A stretch of 64,000 nucleotides of DNA from Pseudorhodoferax sp047601025 (lineage in GTDB: Bacteria > Pseudomonadota > Gammaproteobacteria > Burkholderiales > Burkholderiaceae_C), in contig NZ_JASGJZ010000001.1 in the NCBI RefSeq assembly GCF_047601025.1, positions 2,418,001 through 2,482,000 of the forward strand, read 5' to 3'. The notes beneath the pieces were generated by a model that searched no databases, had not been told where the DNA came from, and was given only the letters and a program-made list of their open reading frames with translations. Shown piece after piece: positions 8,462 to 17,663 of this stretch; position 1 is the stretch's first letter, and each line of letters opens with the position of its first letter. The translations under genes and the position numbers were made by a program.

Positions 8462-8602
8462 TGTCTCAACATATGGGATGGAACGGCGGGTGCCGGGGGC
8501 GGCCGGGTGTCCGCGAATCCTAGGCGCCGCCCCTGAAAAATAGAATCTCCGCGCAGGTGCCGGCGCCCGCCGGATCCGGCCCGATACCCACCATTTGAGA
8601 CA
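8462..8602. promoter_or_regulatory. Divergent control region with inverted TGTCTCAA / TTGAGACA pair
   Basis: The 147-base gap between the RraA-like gene and the IclR-SMP-30 gene holds TGTCTCAA at 8462-8469 and its exact inverse TTGAGACA at 8595-8602. Each copy sits a few bases from one start codon. A -10-like TAGAAT is at 8541-8546. The arrangement suggests two binding half-sites for the encoded IclR-type regulator acting on both genes. This is inference from symmetry; no binding data are available. Confidence 0.4.
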
Positions 8603-8605
8603 AAC

Positions 8606-10198
8606 ATGGCAGCACCGGGCGGCGAAGGAACAGGCGCGCTGGAGAAGGCGCTGGACGTGCTGGACGCGATCGGCGCCGCCCCCGAGGGGCTGAGCCAGAG
8701 CGACCTGGCCGAGCGGCTGGCGCTGCCGCGCACCACGGTCTACCGGCTGCTGGCCACGCTGGTCGCGCGCGGGCTGGTGCGGCGCGATCCGCTGCGCAAG
8801 GTCTACTGCCTGGGCTTTCGCTGCTTCGAGATGGCCCGCCAGGCCTATGCCATGCCCGACCTCGTGGCCGCCGCCGCGCTGGAGCTGCGCGCGCTGCGCG
8901 ACCTGACCGGCGAGACCACCTACCTCGCCACGCTGGACGGGCGCGAGGTGATCTCGCTGGAGCGCTGCGACGGCGCGCACAGCCAGCGCTCGGCCGCGGT
9001 GCTGGGCCAGCGCAAGCCGGTCCACTGCACCAGCCAGGGCAAGGCCATCCTGGCCGCGTTGCCGGACGAGGCGCGCGACGCCATCGTGCGCGAAGCGGTG
9101 CTGAAGGCGCTGACGCCGCTGACCATCACCGACCGCCGGCGCCTGCAGGCCGAGCTGCGCATCACGCGTGCGCGCGGCTACGCGATCGACGACGAGGAGA
9201 TCGTGCTGGGCGTGCGCTGCGTGGGCGCGGCCGTCGTCGACGCGGCCGGCGCGGTGCGTGGCGCGATCAGCGTGGCCGGGCCGGCCTGGCGGCTGACGCG
9301 CGCGCGGCTGGAGCTGCTCGGCCCGGAGGTGGCCGAGGCCGCGCGGCGCGTGGGCGCGCAGATGCCCGTGCTGCGCGAGGCCCCGGCCGCGCCGGCGCCG
9401 GCCGCGGTGCAGGCCGTGCCCGGGCCCTGGGCCTTCCACGGCGCGCATCCGCTGTGGTCCGCCGACGGCCGGCGGCTGTACTGGGCCGATGTGCTGGCGC
9501 CGGCGGTGCGCGTGGTGGAGGACGGCGCGGACCGGCTGCTGTGCGAGGTGGCCGCGCCCGTGGCCAGCCTGCTGCTGCACGCCGGCGCGCTGGTGGCCGT
9601 GACCGAGGAGACCGCGGTGCAGTTGGACAACGAGGGCGCTGTGGTGCATACGCTGCCCTGGCCGCCGGGCCGCACGCTGGCGGCCTGCGCGGGCGAGGAC
9701 GGCGCGCTCTGGGCCGCGCTGGCGCTACCCGAGTCCGGCACGGCGATCGGCCGCGTGCAGGCGGACGGCCGGCTGCAGGTGCAGTGGCGCGTCGGCGAGC
9801 CGGTCGCGGCGCTGCGCTGGCGCGCGGGGCCGCAGGACGGCGCGCTGCTGGCTACGGCGCCCGGCTCCGGCACGATCCTGCTGCTGCAGCCCGGCCAGGC
9901 GGCGGTGCGCCGGCTGGCCACGGTGCCCCGGGGCTCGGGCCGGCTCGGCGGGCTGGCGTTCGACGCGCAGGGCGGCGTCTGGGCCGCGCTGGCCGATGGC
10001 TGGTCGGTCGTGCGCTTCACGCCCGACGGGCAGCTCGACCGCGTGGTCGGCCTGCCCGTGCCCGGCGCCACGGACCTGGCCTTCGACGCGCACGGCCCGC
10101 AGGGCCGGCTGCACGTCACCAGCGCGCGCAACAGCGTGCCGCTGGACGCGCTGGGCGCCGCGCCGCTGTCGGGGCGGCTGCTGGTGGTGGCGCTGTGA
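8606..10198 (+). CDS. IclR-family regulator fused to an SMP-30/gluconolactonase-like propeller
   Basis: A 530-residue two-part protein. Residues about 8-70 are the IclR winged helix (ALEKALDVLDAIG then LALPRTTVYRLLATLVARGLV). Residues 80-250 are the IclR ligand-binding domain, with GQRKPVHCTSQGKAILA. After a Pro/Ala linker (about 252-270) comes a beta-propeller with repeated segments such as HPLWSADGRRLYWAD, LAFDAQGGVWAALADGWSVVRFTPDG and TDLAFD, as in SMP-30/gluconolactonase/LRE proteins. Such fusions occur in Burkholderiales. The propeller could sense or hydrolyse a lactone-like sugar acid (inference). It is divergent from the RraA/SnoaL pair. Confidence 0.9.
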   Translation: MAAPGGEGTGALEKALDVLDAIGAAPEGLSQSDLAERLALPRTTVYRLLATLVARGLVRRDPLRKVYCLGFRCFEMARQAYAMPDLVAAAALELRALRDLTGETTYLATLDGREVISLERCDGAHSQRSAAVLGQRKPVHCTSQGKAILAALPDEARDAIVREAVLKALTPLTITDRRRLQAELRITRARGYAIDDEEIVLGVRCVGAAVVDAAGAVRGAISVAGPAWRLTRARLELLGPEVAEAARRVGAQMPVLREAPAAPAPAAVQAVPGPWAFHGAHPLWSADGRRLYWADVLAPAVRVVEDGADRLLCEVAAPVASLLLHAGALVAVTEETAVQLDNEGAVVHTLPWPPGRTLAACAGEDGALWAALALPESGTAIGRVQADGRLQVQWRVGEPVAALRWRAGPQDGALLATAPGSGTILLLQPGQAAVRRLATVPRGSGRLGGLAFDAQGGVWAALADGWSVVRFTPDGQLDRVVGLPVPGATDLAFDAHGPQGRLHVTSARNSVPLDALGAAPLSGRLLVVAL

Positions 10199-10496
10199 GG
10201 GCGAGAGCCCCGCCGCGCCGGCGGGTCGATCGCCGTGCCCGCAGCAGCATGGGCCGCCTTCCGGTAGACTCTTGCGCGCCCATCGCCGCCAGTCCTCCGC
10301 CGCCATGGCGGACGCATCGGCCACCGGTCCGCCCGCCTGCGGCGCCAGGCGCAGCGGCGATCGACCCCTGCTGATTGGTTTGCACGGCCCGCTGGACCCC
10401 GTCCGGCCGGATGGCGGCGCGATGGATGTCCCGGCGGCATGGGCCGCCAGGCCCGCACCCGCCCCGGATGCGCACGTACACAACGAAAGCTAACGA
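10199..10496. other. Intergenic leader before infA, no gene seen
   Basis: About 300 bases without a credible coding frame, between the IclR-SMP-30 stop and the IF-1 start. The frames that are open here are GC-rich shadows. It presumably carries the infA promoter and a long 5' leader, but I could not place a convincing -35/-10 pair or a terminator. Confidence 0.5.
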
Positions 10497-10739
10497 ATGG
10501 CGAAGGAAGATCTGATCGAAATGAGCGGCGTGGTGGAGGAAGTGCTGCCCGATTCGCGCTACCGCGTGCTGCTGGAGAACGGCCACCAGCTCGTGGCCTA
10601 CAGCGCCGGCCGCATGCGCAAGCACCACATCCGCATCCTGGCCGGCGACCGCGTGTCGCTGGAGATGTCGCCCTATGACCTGAGCAAGGGCCGCATCAAG
10701 TTCCGCCACCTGGAGCGCGGCCCCTCGGGCGCGCGGTAA
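10497..10739 (+). CDS. infA: Translation initiation factor IF-1
   Basis: An 80-residue OB-fold (S1-like) protein that binds the ribosomal A site during initiation. It begins MAKEDLIEMSGVVEEVLPD and ends with KGRIKFRHLER plus a short tail GPSGAR. IF-1 is usually 72 residues; the tail is a feature of the second, stand-alone infA copy found in many betaproteobacteria, whereas the first copy sits in the ribosomal protein cluster. No ribosomal genes are nearby, in line with this being the second copy. Confidence 0.95.
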   Translation: MAKEDLIEMSGVVEEVLPDSRYRVLLENGHQLVAYSAGRMRKHHIRILAGDRVSLEMSPYDLSKGRIKFRHLERGPSGAR

Positions 10740-10801
10740 GCGGGCACCGGCATTCCATCGTCGCGCGCGGCGGCGGGCCGGCGGGCGCGCTGCGGCGCGG
10801 G

Positions 10802-12412
10802 TCAGCCGCGGCTGCGGAGCGTGCGGCTCAGCAGCAGCACCGGCGCCAGCCCGACCAGCACCAGCGCCAGCGAGGGCAGCGCGGCCTCGCCCAGGCGCTC
10901 GTCGCGCGCCAGCTGGTAGGCCACCACGGCCAGCGTGTCCATGTTGAAGGGGCGCAGCACCATGGTGGCCGGCAGCTCCTTCATCACGTCCACGAACACC
11001 AGCAGCGCGGCCGCGGCGGCCGAGCGCCGCAGCAGCGGCCAGTGCACGCGCGCCAGCAGCGCCGCGCCGCCCGCGCCCAGCGTGCGGGCCGAGTCGTCGA
11101 AGCTGCGCGGGATGCGCGCGTAGCCGCTCTGCATGGACTGCAGCGCCACGGCCGAGAAGCGCACCAGGTAGGCCCAGACGATGCCCAGCACCGTGGCGGT
11201 GACCCAGTAGGCGGCGCCCAGCTCCGGCGCGGCCTGCTGCAGCCAGCCGACCGGCAGCAGCAGCCCGACCACGACCACCGCGCCCGGCACCGCATAGCCC
11301 AGGCCGACCAGCTGCACGGCGGCGCGCTGCAGCCGCTCGGGCGTGCGGCGCACGCAGTACGCCAGGAACAGCGCCAGCGCGACCGCGGCCACGGCCGTCA
11401 GCGCGCCCAGCGTGACGCTGTTGCCGGCCCATTGCACGAAGCGGTCCCAGGGCAGCACCGACCAGTCGGCCGACAGTGGCCGCAGCATGAAGGCCACCGG
11501 CAGCACGAAGCCCATCAGCACCGGGAAGGCGCACAGCGCCTGCGCCAGCGCCTGGCGCCAGCCCGCCAGCGGCACCGCCCGCGCGTCGTGGCCGCCGGCG
11601 CGGCCGCGCGCGCTGGCGAAGCGCAGGCGCGCCTGGGCGCGCTGCTCCAGCGCCAGCAGCACGGCCACGAACACCAGCAGCATCGTGGACAGCTGGGCCG
11701 CGGCGATGCGGTTGTCCATGGCCAGCCAGGCCTTGTAGATGCCGGCGGTGAAGGTCTGGATGCCGAAATAGCTGGACACGCCGAAGTCCGCCAGCGTCTC
11801 CATCAGCGCCAGCGCGGCGCCGGCGGCGATGGCCGGGCGCGCCATCGGCAGCGCGACCTGGCGGATGCGCCGCCCCAGCGGCGCGCCGAGCAGCCGGGCC
11901 GCCTCCAGCAGGTGCGCGGCGCGCTCGGCCAGCGCGGTGCGCGCCAGCAGGTAGACGTAGGGATACAGCGCTAACGTGAACACCACGACCGCCCCGCCCA
12001 GGCTGCGCACCTCGGGCAGCACGCGCCCGCGCAGGCCGAAGCTCTCGCGCAGCCAGGTCTGCGCCGGGCCGCTGAACTGCAGGAAGTCGGTGTAGGCGTA
12101 GGCGACCACGTAGGCCGGCATCGCCAGCGGCAGCAGCAGCGCCCATTCCAGCGTGCGCCGGCCGCGGAAGTCGAACAGCGTCACGCAGGCGGCCGCGCCG
12201 GTGCCGACCAGCACCACGCCCACGCCGACCATGGCCGCCAGCGCCAGCGTGGTGCCGACGTAGCCCGGCAGCACGGTCTGGCGCAGCTCGCGCAGGATCT
12301 GGGCGGTCTCGGCGTCCCACTGCGTCCAGGAGCCCAGCACCGCCAGCACCGGCAGGCTCAGCAGCCCGGCGGCCAGCAGCATGCTCGACAGGGACAGCCA
12401 GCGGCGGGGCAT
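10802..12412 (-). CDS. fbpB: Ferric-iron-type ABC transporter permease (FbpB-like), fused double permease
   Basis: A 536-residue inner-membrane protein with about twelve hydrophobic segments, made of two binding-protein-dependent permease halves, as in FbpB/SfuB. EAA-like loops appear as LLEAARLLGAPLGRRIRQVALP (first half) and FDDSARTLGAGGAALLARVHWP (second half). The C-terminal RPFNMDTLAVVAYQLARDE is characteristic of iron(III) permeases. The ATPase gene is divergent across a 97-base gap with a Fur-like box. No binding-protein gene is next to it. Thiamine or phosphonate permeases are less likely alternatives. Confidence 0.88.
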   Translation of the reverse strand: MPRRWLSLSSMLLAAGLLSLPVLAVLGSWTQWDAETAQILRELRQTVLPGYVGTTLALAAMVGVGVVLVGTGAAACVTLFDFRGRRTLEWALLLPLAMPAYVVAYAYTDFLQFSGPAQTWLRESFGLRGRVLPEVRSLGGAVVVFTLALYPYVYLLARTALAERAAHLLEAARLLGAPLGRRIRQVALPMARPAIAAGAALALMETLADFGVSSYFGIQTFTAGIYKAWLAMDNRIAAAQLSTMLLVFVAVLLALEQRAQARLRFASARGRAGGHDARAVPLAGWRQALAQALCAFPVLMGFVLPVAFMLRPLSADWSVLPWDRFVQWAGNSVTLGALTAVAAVALALFLAYCVRRTPERLQRAAVQLVGLGYAVPGAVVVVGLLLPVGWLQQAAPELGAAYWVTATVLGIVWAYLVRFSAVALQSMQSGYARIPRSFDDSARTLGAGGAALLARVHWPLLRRSAAAAALLVFVDVMKELPATMVLRPFNMDTLAVVAYQLARDERLGEAALPSLALVLVGLAPVLLLSRTLRSRG

Positions 12413-12467
12413 CGGTGCGGGGATGGGAGGGGGCGAGGCGGGAACGGGAAGGCAGGCGCGCGGGCCA

Positions 12468-12486
12468 GATGAGAATTGTACGCATC
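12468..12486. promoter_or_regulatory. Fur-like box between the divergent iron ABC genes
   Basis: GATGAGAATTGTACGCATC is an imperfect 19-base palindrome (arms GATG..., ...CATC) resembling the proteobacterial Fur consensus with its ATGAGAAT half. It sits 55 bases upstream of the permease start and 23 bases upstream of the ATPase start. Iron-responsive repression of both genes is the natural reading (inference). Confidence 0.55.
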
Positions 12487-12495
12487 ACGCCTGCC

Positions 12496-12501
12496 TACAA
12501 T
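12496..12501 (+). promoter_or_regulatory. -10-like TACAAT just upstream of the ATPase start
   Basis: TACAAT ends 8 bases before the ATG at 12510. If it is a true -10 hexamer, transcription would begin at or within a few bases of the start codon, giving a leaderless or nearly leaderless mRNA. No convincing ribosome-binding site precedes this ATG, which fits. The -35 partner is weak. Confidence 0.35.
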
Positions 12502-12509
12502 CGCGGCCC

Positions 12510-13574
<1,065 letters not shown>

Positions 13575-13674
13575 GCGGCTTCTTCTGCACGCAGGACCGT
13601 GGTGCGGCTGCCTGCGGTCGTGCCGCCCGGGCCGCGGTGCACGGCCACGGGCGAGGCTGCCCGGCAAGTCCTGC

Positions 13675-14319
13675 TCAGCCGCCGAGCCGTTCGCGCAGCG
13701 CCTGCACCGCGCTGTCCACCGTCGTCAGCACCGGCAGCCCCGTGGCCTGCTCGCAGGCTGCGCGCGCCCGTGCCATGCTGAACTGCGCCAGCGCGATGCG
13801 TGTGCAGCCGCGCGCGGCCAGGGTGCGGGCCTGCGCGGCGACCAGCGCATCGTGGCGTGCCGTGTCGCCCGCGTTCAGCGCTTGCAGCGCGCCTTCGGCC
13901 AGCGCCGGTTCCAGTGGCACCGCGGCCGGGAATTCCGGCGGCATGGACTGCAGCGTGCCGGCGAAGCTGGCGATCAGGCCGAGCCGGCCTCGGCCCCGCG
14001 CCGCTTCCTGGACCATGGCCTCGTTGGGCTTGAGCACCGGGATGCCGGCATGGCGCCGCACCACCGCCTCGATGCAGGGGCCGAACGCCGAGCAGGTGAA
14101 CAAGATGCCCTGGGCACCGCAGTCCACCGCGTAGTCGGCCAGCCGCTGGAAGCGTGCGTGCATCGCGGCGTCCAGGCCCTGGCCGCCTTCGGCGAGGTCG
14201 GCCGACAGGCTGTCGTCCAGCAGGTTCATGCGCCGGGCTTCGGGCCAGTCGCGCGCGAACGCCGTGTTGATGGGTTCGACCGAGTGGGCGAGGGCGTGGA
14301 TCAGGGCGACGCGGGGCAT
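13675..14319 (-). CDS. Aspartate/glutamate racemase-superfamily protein
   Basis: A 214-residue protein of the Asp/Glu racemase and arylmalonate decarboxylase superfamily. The two catalytic-type regions are visible: ILFTCSAFGPCIE (about residues 72-84, with two Cys) and the C-terminal domain GCTRIALAQFSMARA, where the usual second Cys is not in the expected TxC context. That may mean a decarboxylase or isomerase activity rather than racemisation. It is last in a minus-strand group of aminotransferase, binding protein and this gene, starting 5 bases after the binding-protein stop. Confidence 0.8.
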   Translation of the reverse strand: MPRVALIHALAHSVEPINTAFARDWPEARRMNLLDDSLSADLAEGGQGLDAAMHARFQRLADYAVDCGAQGILFTCSAFGPCIEAVVRRHAGIPVLKPNEAMVQEAARGRGRLGLIASFAGTLQSMPPEFPAAVPLEPALAEGALQALNAGDTARHDALVAAQARTLAARGCTRIALAQFSMARARAACEQATGLPVLTTVDSAVQALRERLGG

Positions 14320-14323
14320 GGTC

Positions 14324-15217
14324 TCAGATACCTTTGGACGAAGGGTGGGCGAAGGCGTCGCGCGTCTCGGCGTTCAGCGGGTAGTTGATGTTCACGCCTT
14401 TGGGCGGGATCGGCGCCATGAACCATTGCTGGTAGAGCTTCTCCATCTCGCCCGATTGCATCATGCCGCCGACCACGCGGTCCACGATGGCCTTGAGCGC
14501 CGGCTCGTCCTTGCGGTACATCAGCGCCTGGTTCTCGGTGCGCAGCGGCTCGCCGGTGATCATGAAGTCCTGGGGATTCTTGGCGGTCGCGACCAGGCCG
14601 GCCAGCAGGATATCGTCCAGCACGAAGGCGTGCGCCCGGCCGCTTTCCACGAGCAGAAAGGAGTCCGCATGGTCCTTGCCGGCCATCGGCGTGATCTCCA
14701 GGTTGCGGCCCTTGTCGGCTTCGCGCAGCAGGCGGAACGAGGTGGTGCCGGTAGTCGTCACGACCCTCTTGCCCTGCAGGTCGGCGATGCCGCGCACACC
14801 CGAATCGGCCTTGACCAGCATGCGGACGTTGTAGCGGAAGATGTCCGGCGAGAAGGCGACCAGCTTTTGCCGCTCGATCAGGTTGGTGGTGGAGCCGCAC
14901 TCGATATCCACCGTGCCGTTGACCACCAGCGGGATCCGGTTCTGCGAGGTGACCATCTGGTACCTGACGTCGATCCTGGGCATGCCGAGCTCGGTCTTGA
15001 TGGCGTCGACGATGCGCATGCAGATGTCGATGCTGTAGCCCACGGGCTTGCCGCTGCCGTCGTTGTACGAGAAGCCGAACGAGGATTCGCGGTGGCCCAG
15101 CGTGATGGCGCCGCTGTCCTTGATCTTTTTCAGCGTGGCTTCCTGGGCCTGCGCGGTCAAGGCCAGGACCGCGACTGCGGCGGCGGCAATGCGGGAAGCG
15201 ATGCGGGAGCTGTTCAT
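14324..15217 (-). CDS. Amino-acid ABC transporter substrate-binding protein, GltI-like
   Basis: A 297-residue periplasmic binding protein (family 3). An N-terminal signal peptide ends near AQAQEA (residues 23-28). The body shows GAITLGHRESSFGFSYND, VGYSIDICMRIVDAIK and the hinge-region GSTTNLIERQKLVAFS, which match glutamate/aspartate binding proteins. No permease or ATPase gene follows, so it must use a transporter encoded elsewhere. It lies between a class-III aminotransferase and a racemase-like gene and probably captures the amino acid they process (inference). Confidence 0.88.
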   Translation of the reverse strand: MNSSRIASRIAAAAVAVLALTAQAQEATLKKIKDSGAITLGHRESSFGFSYNDGSGKPVGYSIDICMRIVDAIKTELGMPRIDVRYQMVTSQNRIPLVVNGTVDIECGSTTNLIERQKLVAFSPDIFRYNVRMLVKADSGVRGIADLQGKRVVTTTGTTSFRLLREADKGRNLEITPMAGKDHADSFLLVESGRAHAFVLDDILLAGLVATAKNPQDFMITGEPLRTENQALMYRKDEPALKAIVDRVVGGMMQSGEMEKLYQQWFMAPIPPKGVNINYPLNAETRDAFAHPSSKGI

Positions 15218-15254
15218 GGAGGGATCCTGAGGCGAGGGTGGGGTGGGCGGGAAA

Positions 15255-16586
15255 TCAGCGGGGAGCGTTCGTGGCCGCGTCGATCGATTCGGCCAGCAGG
15301 CCGGCGATGCGTTCCAGGTCGGCGCGCGTGGCGATGAACGGCGGCGCCAGCAGCACGTGGTCGCCCTGCCGGCCGTCCACCGTGCCGCCCATCGGGTAGA
15401 CCATCAGGCCGCGCGCCATGGCCGCCTTCTTGACCTGGGCGTGCACCTGGTGCGCCGGGTCGAACGGCGTCTTGCCGGCGCGGTCGGCCACCAGTTCCAC
15501 GCCCCAGAAGAAGCCGCGGCCGCGGATGTCGCCCACGTGCGGGTGCTCACCCAGTGCCTGGCGCAGCAGGGTGCCGAAATGCGCGCCGTCGTCGCGCACC
15601 TTGGCCAGCAGGCCATCGCGCCGGATCACGCGCTGCACCGCCAGGGCCCCGGCGCAGGCCACCGGGTGGCCCAGGTAGGTGTGGCCGTGCTGGAAGAAGC
15701 CGCTGCCGCGCGACATCGCCTCGACGATGCGCCGATGGGCCAGCACCGCGCCGATCGGCTGGTAGCCGCCGCCCAGCCCCTTGGCGATGGTGACCAGGTC
15801 CGGCACGACGTCCTCCTGTTCGCTGGCGTACAGCGTGCCCGTGCGGCCCATGCCGCACATGACCTCGTCCAGGATCAGCAGCACGCCGTGCCGATCGCAG
15901 ACCTCGCGCACGGCCTGGAAGTAGCCGGGCACCGGCGTCAGCACGCCGGCCGTGGCGCCCCCCACCGTCTCGGCCACGAAGGCGATCACGCGGTCCGCGC
16001 CTTGCGCCAGGATCGCTTCCTCCAGTTCGCGCGCGAGGCGCTGGCCGTACTGCCGGGGCGTTTCGTCGGCGCGCTGCTCGCGGTAGGGATAGCAGGGGGC
16101 GACATGCGTGGCCGGCGTCAGCAGCGGGGCGAAGGGCTCGCGCCGCCAGGCGTTGCCGCCGACGGCCAGCGCGCCCAGCGTGTTGCCGTGGTAGCTCTGG
16201 CGCCTGGCGATGAAGTGCGTGCGCTGGGGCTGGCCGATCTCCACGAAGTACTGGCGCGCCATCTTCAGCGCGGCTTCCACGGCTTCGGAGCCGCCGCTGA
16301 CGAGGTAGACATGCTCCAGCCCCGGCGGGGCGCTCTGCACCAGCTCGTCAGCCAGTTCCTCCGCCGCCGCGCTCGTGAAGAAACTGGTATGCGCATAGGC
16401 CAGGCGGTCGATCTGCGCGTGCATCGCCGCCAGCACCTCGGGATGGCCGTGGCCGAGCGAAGAGACGGCGGCGCCGCCACAGGCGTCCAGGTAGGCCCGG
16501 CCCTGGGCGTCATGCACCAGCATGCCTCGGGCCGAGACGGCGACGGGCGGGGTGTGGCGGAGATGGCGGTGGAGGATGTGCGTCAT
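15255..16586 (-). CDS. Class-III PLP-dependent aminotransferase
   Basis: A 443-residue enzyme of the ornithine/omega-amino-acid aminotransferase class. It has the glycine-rich VYLVSGGSEAVEAALKMAR (about residue 97), the Asp motif LLILDEVMCGMGRTG, and the PLP lysine in DLVTIAKGLGGGYQPIGA. It should move an amino group between an amine or amino acid and a keto acid; the exact substrate is unclear. It is first in the minus-strand amino-acid group and is divergent from the RpiR-type regulator across a region with repeated operator-like sites. Confidence 0.9.
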   Translation of the reverse strand: MTHILHRHLRHTPPVAVSARGMLVHDAQGRAYLDACGGAAVSSLGHGHPEVLAAMHAQIDRLAYAHTSFFTSAAAEELADELVQSAPPGLEHVYLVSGGSEAVEAALKMARQYFVEIGQPQRTHFIARRQSYHGNTLGALAVGGNAWRREPFAPLLTPATHVAPCYPYREQRADETPRQYGQRLARELEEAILAQGADRVIAFVAETVGGATAGVLTPVPGYFQAVREVCDRHGVLLILDEVMCGMGRTGTLYASEQEDVVPDLVTIAKGLGGGYQPIGAVLAHRRIVEAMSRGSGFFQHGHTYLGHPVACAGALAVQRVIRRDGLLAKVRDDGAHFGTLLRQALGEHPHVGDIRGRGFFWGVELVADRAGKTPFDPAHQVHAQVKKAAMARGLMVYPMGGTVDGRQGDHVLLAPPFIATRADLERIAGLLAESIDAATNAPR

Positions 16587-16610
16587 GGCGGCTGCGGTAC
16601 GGAGTGGATG

Positions 16611-16652
16611 GAACTAATGTTCTGGATGAATTATTGTTTGGAACAAATGTTT
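16611..16652. promoter_or_regulatory. Two operator-like repeats spaced 30 bases, RpiR/aminotransferase intergenic region
   Basis: GAACTAATGTTC (16611-16622) is a palindrome with GAAC/GTTC arms, and GAACAAATGTTT (16641-16652) is a near copy. Both are preceded by G, and their starts are exactly 30 bases apart, about three helical turns. They lie in a locally AT-rich patch 25-66 bases upstream of the aminotransferase start and 69-110 bases upstream of the regulator start. They are the best candidates for binding sites of the adjacent RpiR regulator (inference). Confidence 0.5.
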
Positions 16653-16720
16653 CGTCAATCCGGCTGAGCCGCCTGGCGCTCCGCATGCCGGTACATTCGT
16701 TCCAGCAACACGGAACGGCC

Positions 16721-17581
16721 ATGACCATCCAGGAACAGATCCGCCGGCGCTTCGCCGAACTCAGTCCGGCCTTGCAGCAGGTGGCCAGGCATCTGCTCGA
16801 CCATCCGGCCGAGGTCGTCACGTCCTCCATGCGCCATATCGGCGTGCAGTCGGGCAGCACGCCGGCCACGCTGGTGCGTTTCGCCCAGCACCTGGGGTTC
16901 GCGGGCTGGCCGCAGCTGAAGGCGGCCTTCGTGGCCGACATGGGCCTGGGCGGCGACGCCTACGGCGCGCGCGCGCAGCAACTGGTCGGCCGCGCGGGCC
17001 AGGAGGGCCTGGCCGAGGAGATGTTCGCCGTACAGCGCCGCAACCTGCAGGCCACGCAGCACCAGAGCGCGTCCCGGCTGGAGAAGGTCTGCGCGCTGCT
17101 GGAGCAGGCGAGCGCGGTGCACGCCGCGGGTTTTCGCGCGTGCTTTCCGATCGCCTTCGCCTTCGTCTACCAGTACCGGCTGTTCCGGGCGTCGGTGCAC
17201 CTGGTGGATGGCCAGGGCGGCTTGCTGGAGATGCAGCAGCGCGCCATGGTCCGCGGCGACGCGCTGCTGGTGGCCAGCTTCGCGCCGTATTCGCGCGAGG
17301 CGCTGCAGGTGGCCCAGGCGGCGCAGGCGGCCGGCTGCCGCATCGTCGCGTTGACCGACAGCGCGGCCTCGCCGTTGGCGCTGCTGGCGCAGGAGACGCT
17401 GCTGTTCACGATCGCGAGCCCCTCGTTCTTCCCGTCCGTCGCGGCCGGGCTGGCCTTGGCCGAGGCGCTGGTGGAACTGCTGGCCAGCCGCGCCGGCAAG
17501 GCCGTGGTGCGGCGCATCGGCGACGCCGAGCGCCAACTGCTCGAGTCCGGGGCCTACCTGCCGGCGCCGCGCGGCGATTGA
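16721..17581 (+). CDS. MurR/RpiR-family transcriptional regulator with SIS domain
   Basis: A 286-residue regulator. Residues 1-75 form the RpiR helix-turn-helix (EQIRRRFAELSPALQQVARHLLDHPAEVVTSSM, GSTPATLVRFAQHLGF). Residues about 120-265 form a SIS sugar-phosphate-type domain with DALLVASFAPYSREALQVAQAA. I chose ATG 16721 because the HTH begins right after it; ATG 16685 and 16604 are possible longer starts. It is divergent from the aminotransferase and presumably controls that group. RpiR regulators near amino-acid genes are common in Burkholderiales. Confidence 0.88.
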   Translation: MTIQEQIRRRFAELSPALQQVARHLLDHPAEVVTSSMRHIGVQSGSTPATLVRFAQHLGFAGWPQLKAAFVADMGLGGDAYGARAQQLVGRAGQEGLAEEMFAVQRRNLQATQHQSASRLEKVCALLEQASAVHAAGFRACFPIAFAFVYQYRLFRASVHLVDGQGGLLEMQQRAMVRGDALLVASFAPYSREALQVAQAAQAAGCRIVALTDSAASPLALLAQETLLFTIASPSFFPSVAAGLALAEALVELLASRAGKAVVRRIGDAERQLLESGAYLPAPRGD

Positions 17582-17663
17582 GCCGCACCAGCCCGCGCCG
17601 GGCCGCATCGGGTGATGTGGATCACCGCGGGGCTGGCCGGGCGCCGCCGTGCCCGGGAGCCGT

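Noticed and set aside
17611..17626. GGTGAT-GTGG-ATCACC palindrome, FNR/CRP-like
   Set aside because: It lies between two convergent gene ends, not at a promoter; more likely a small transcript-end hairpin.
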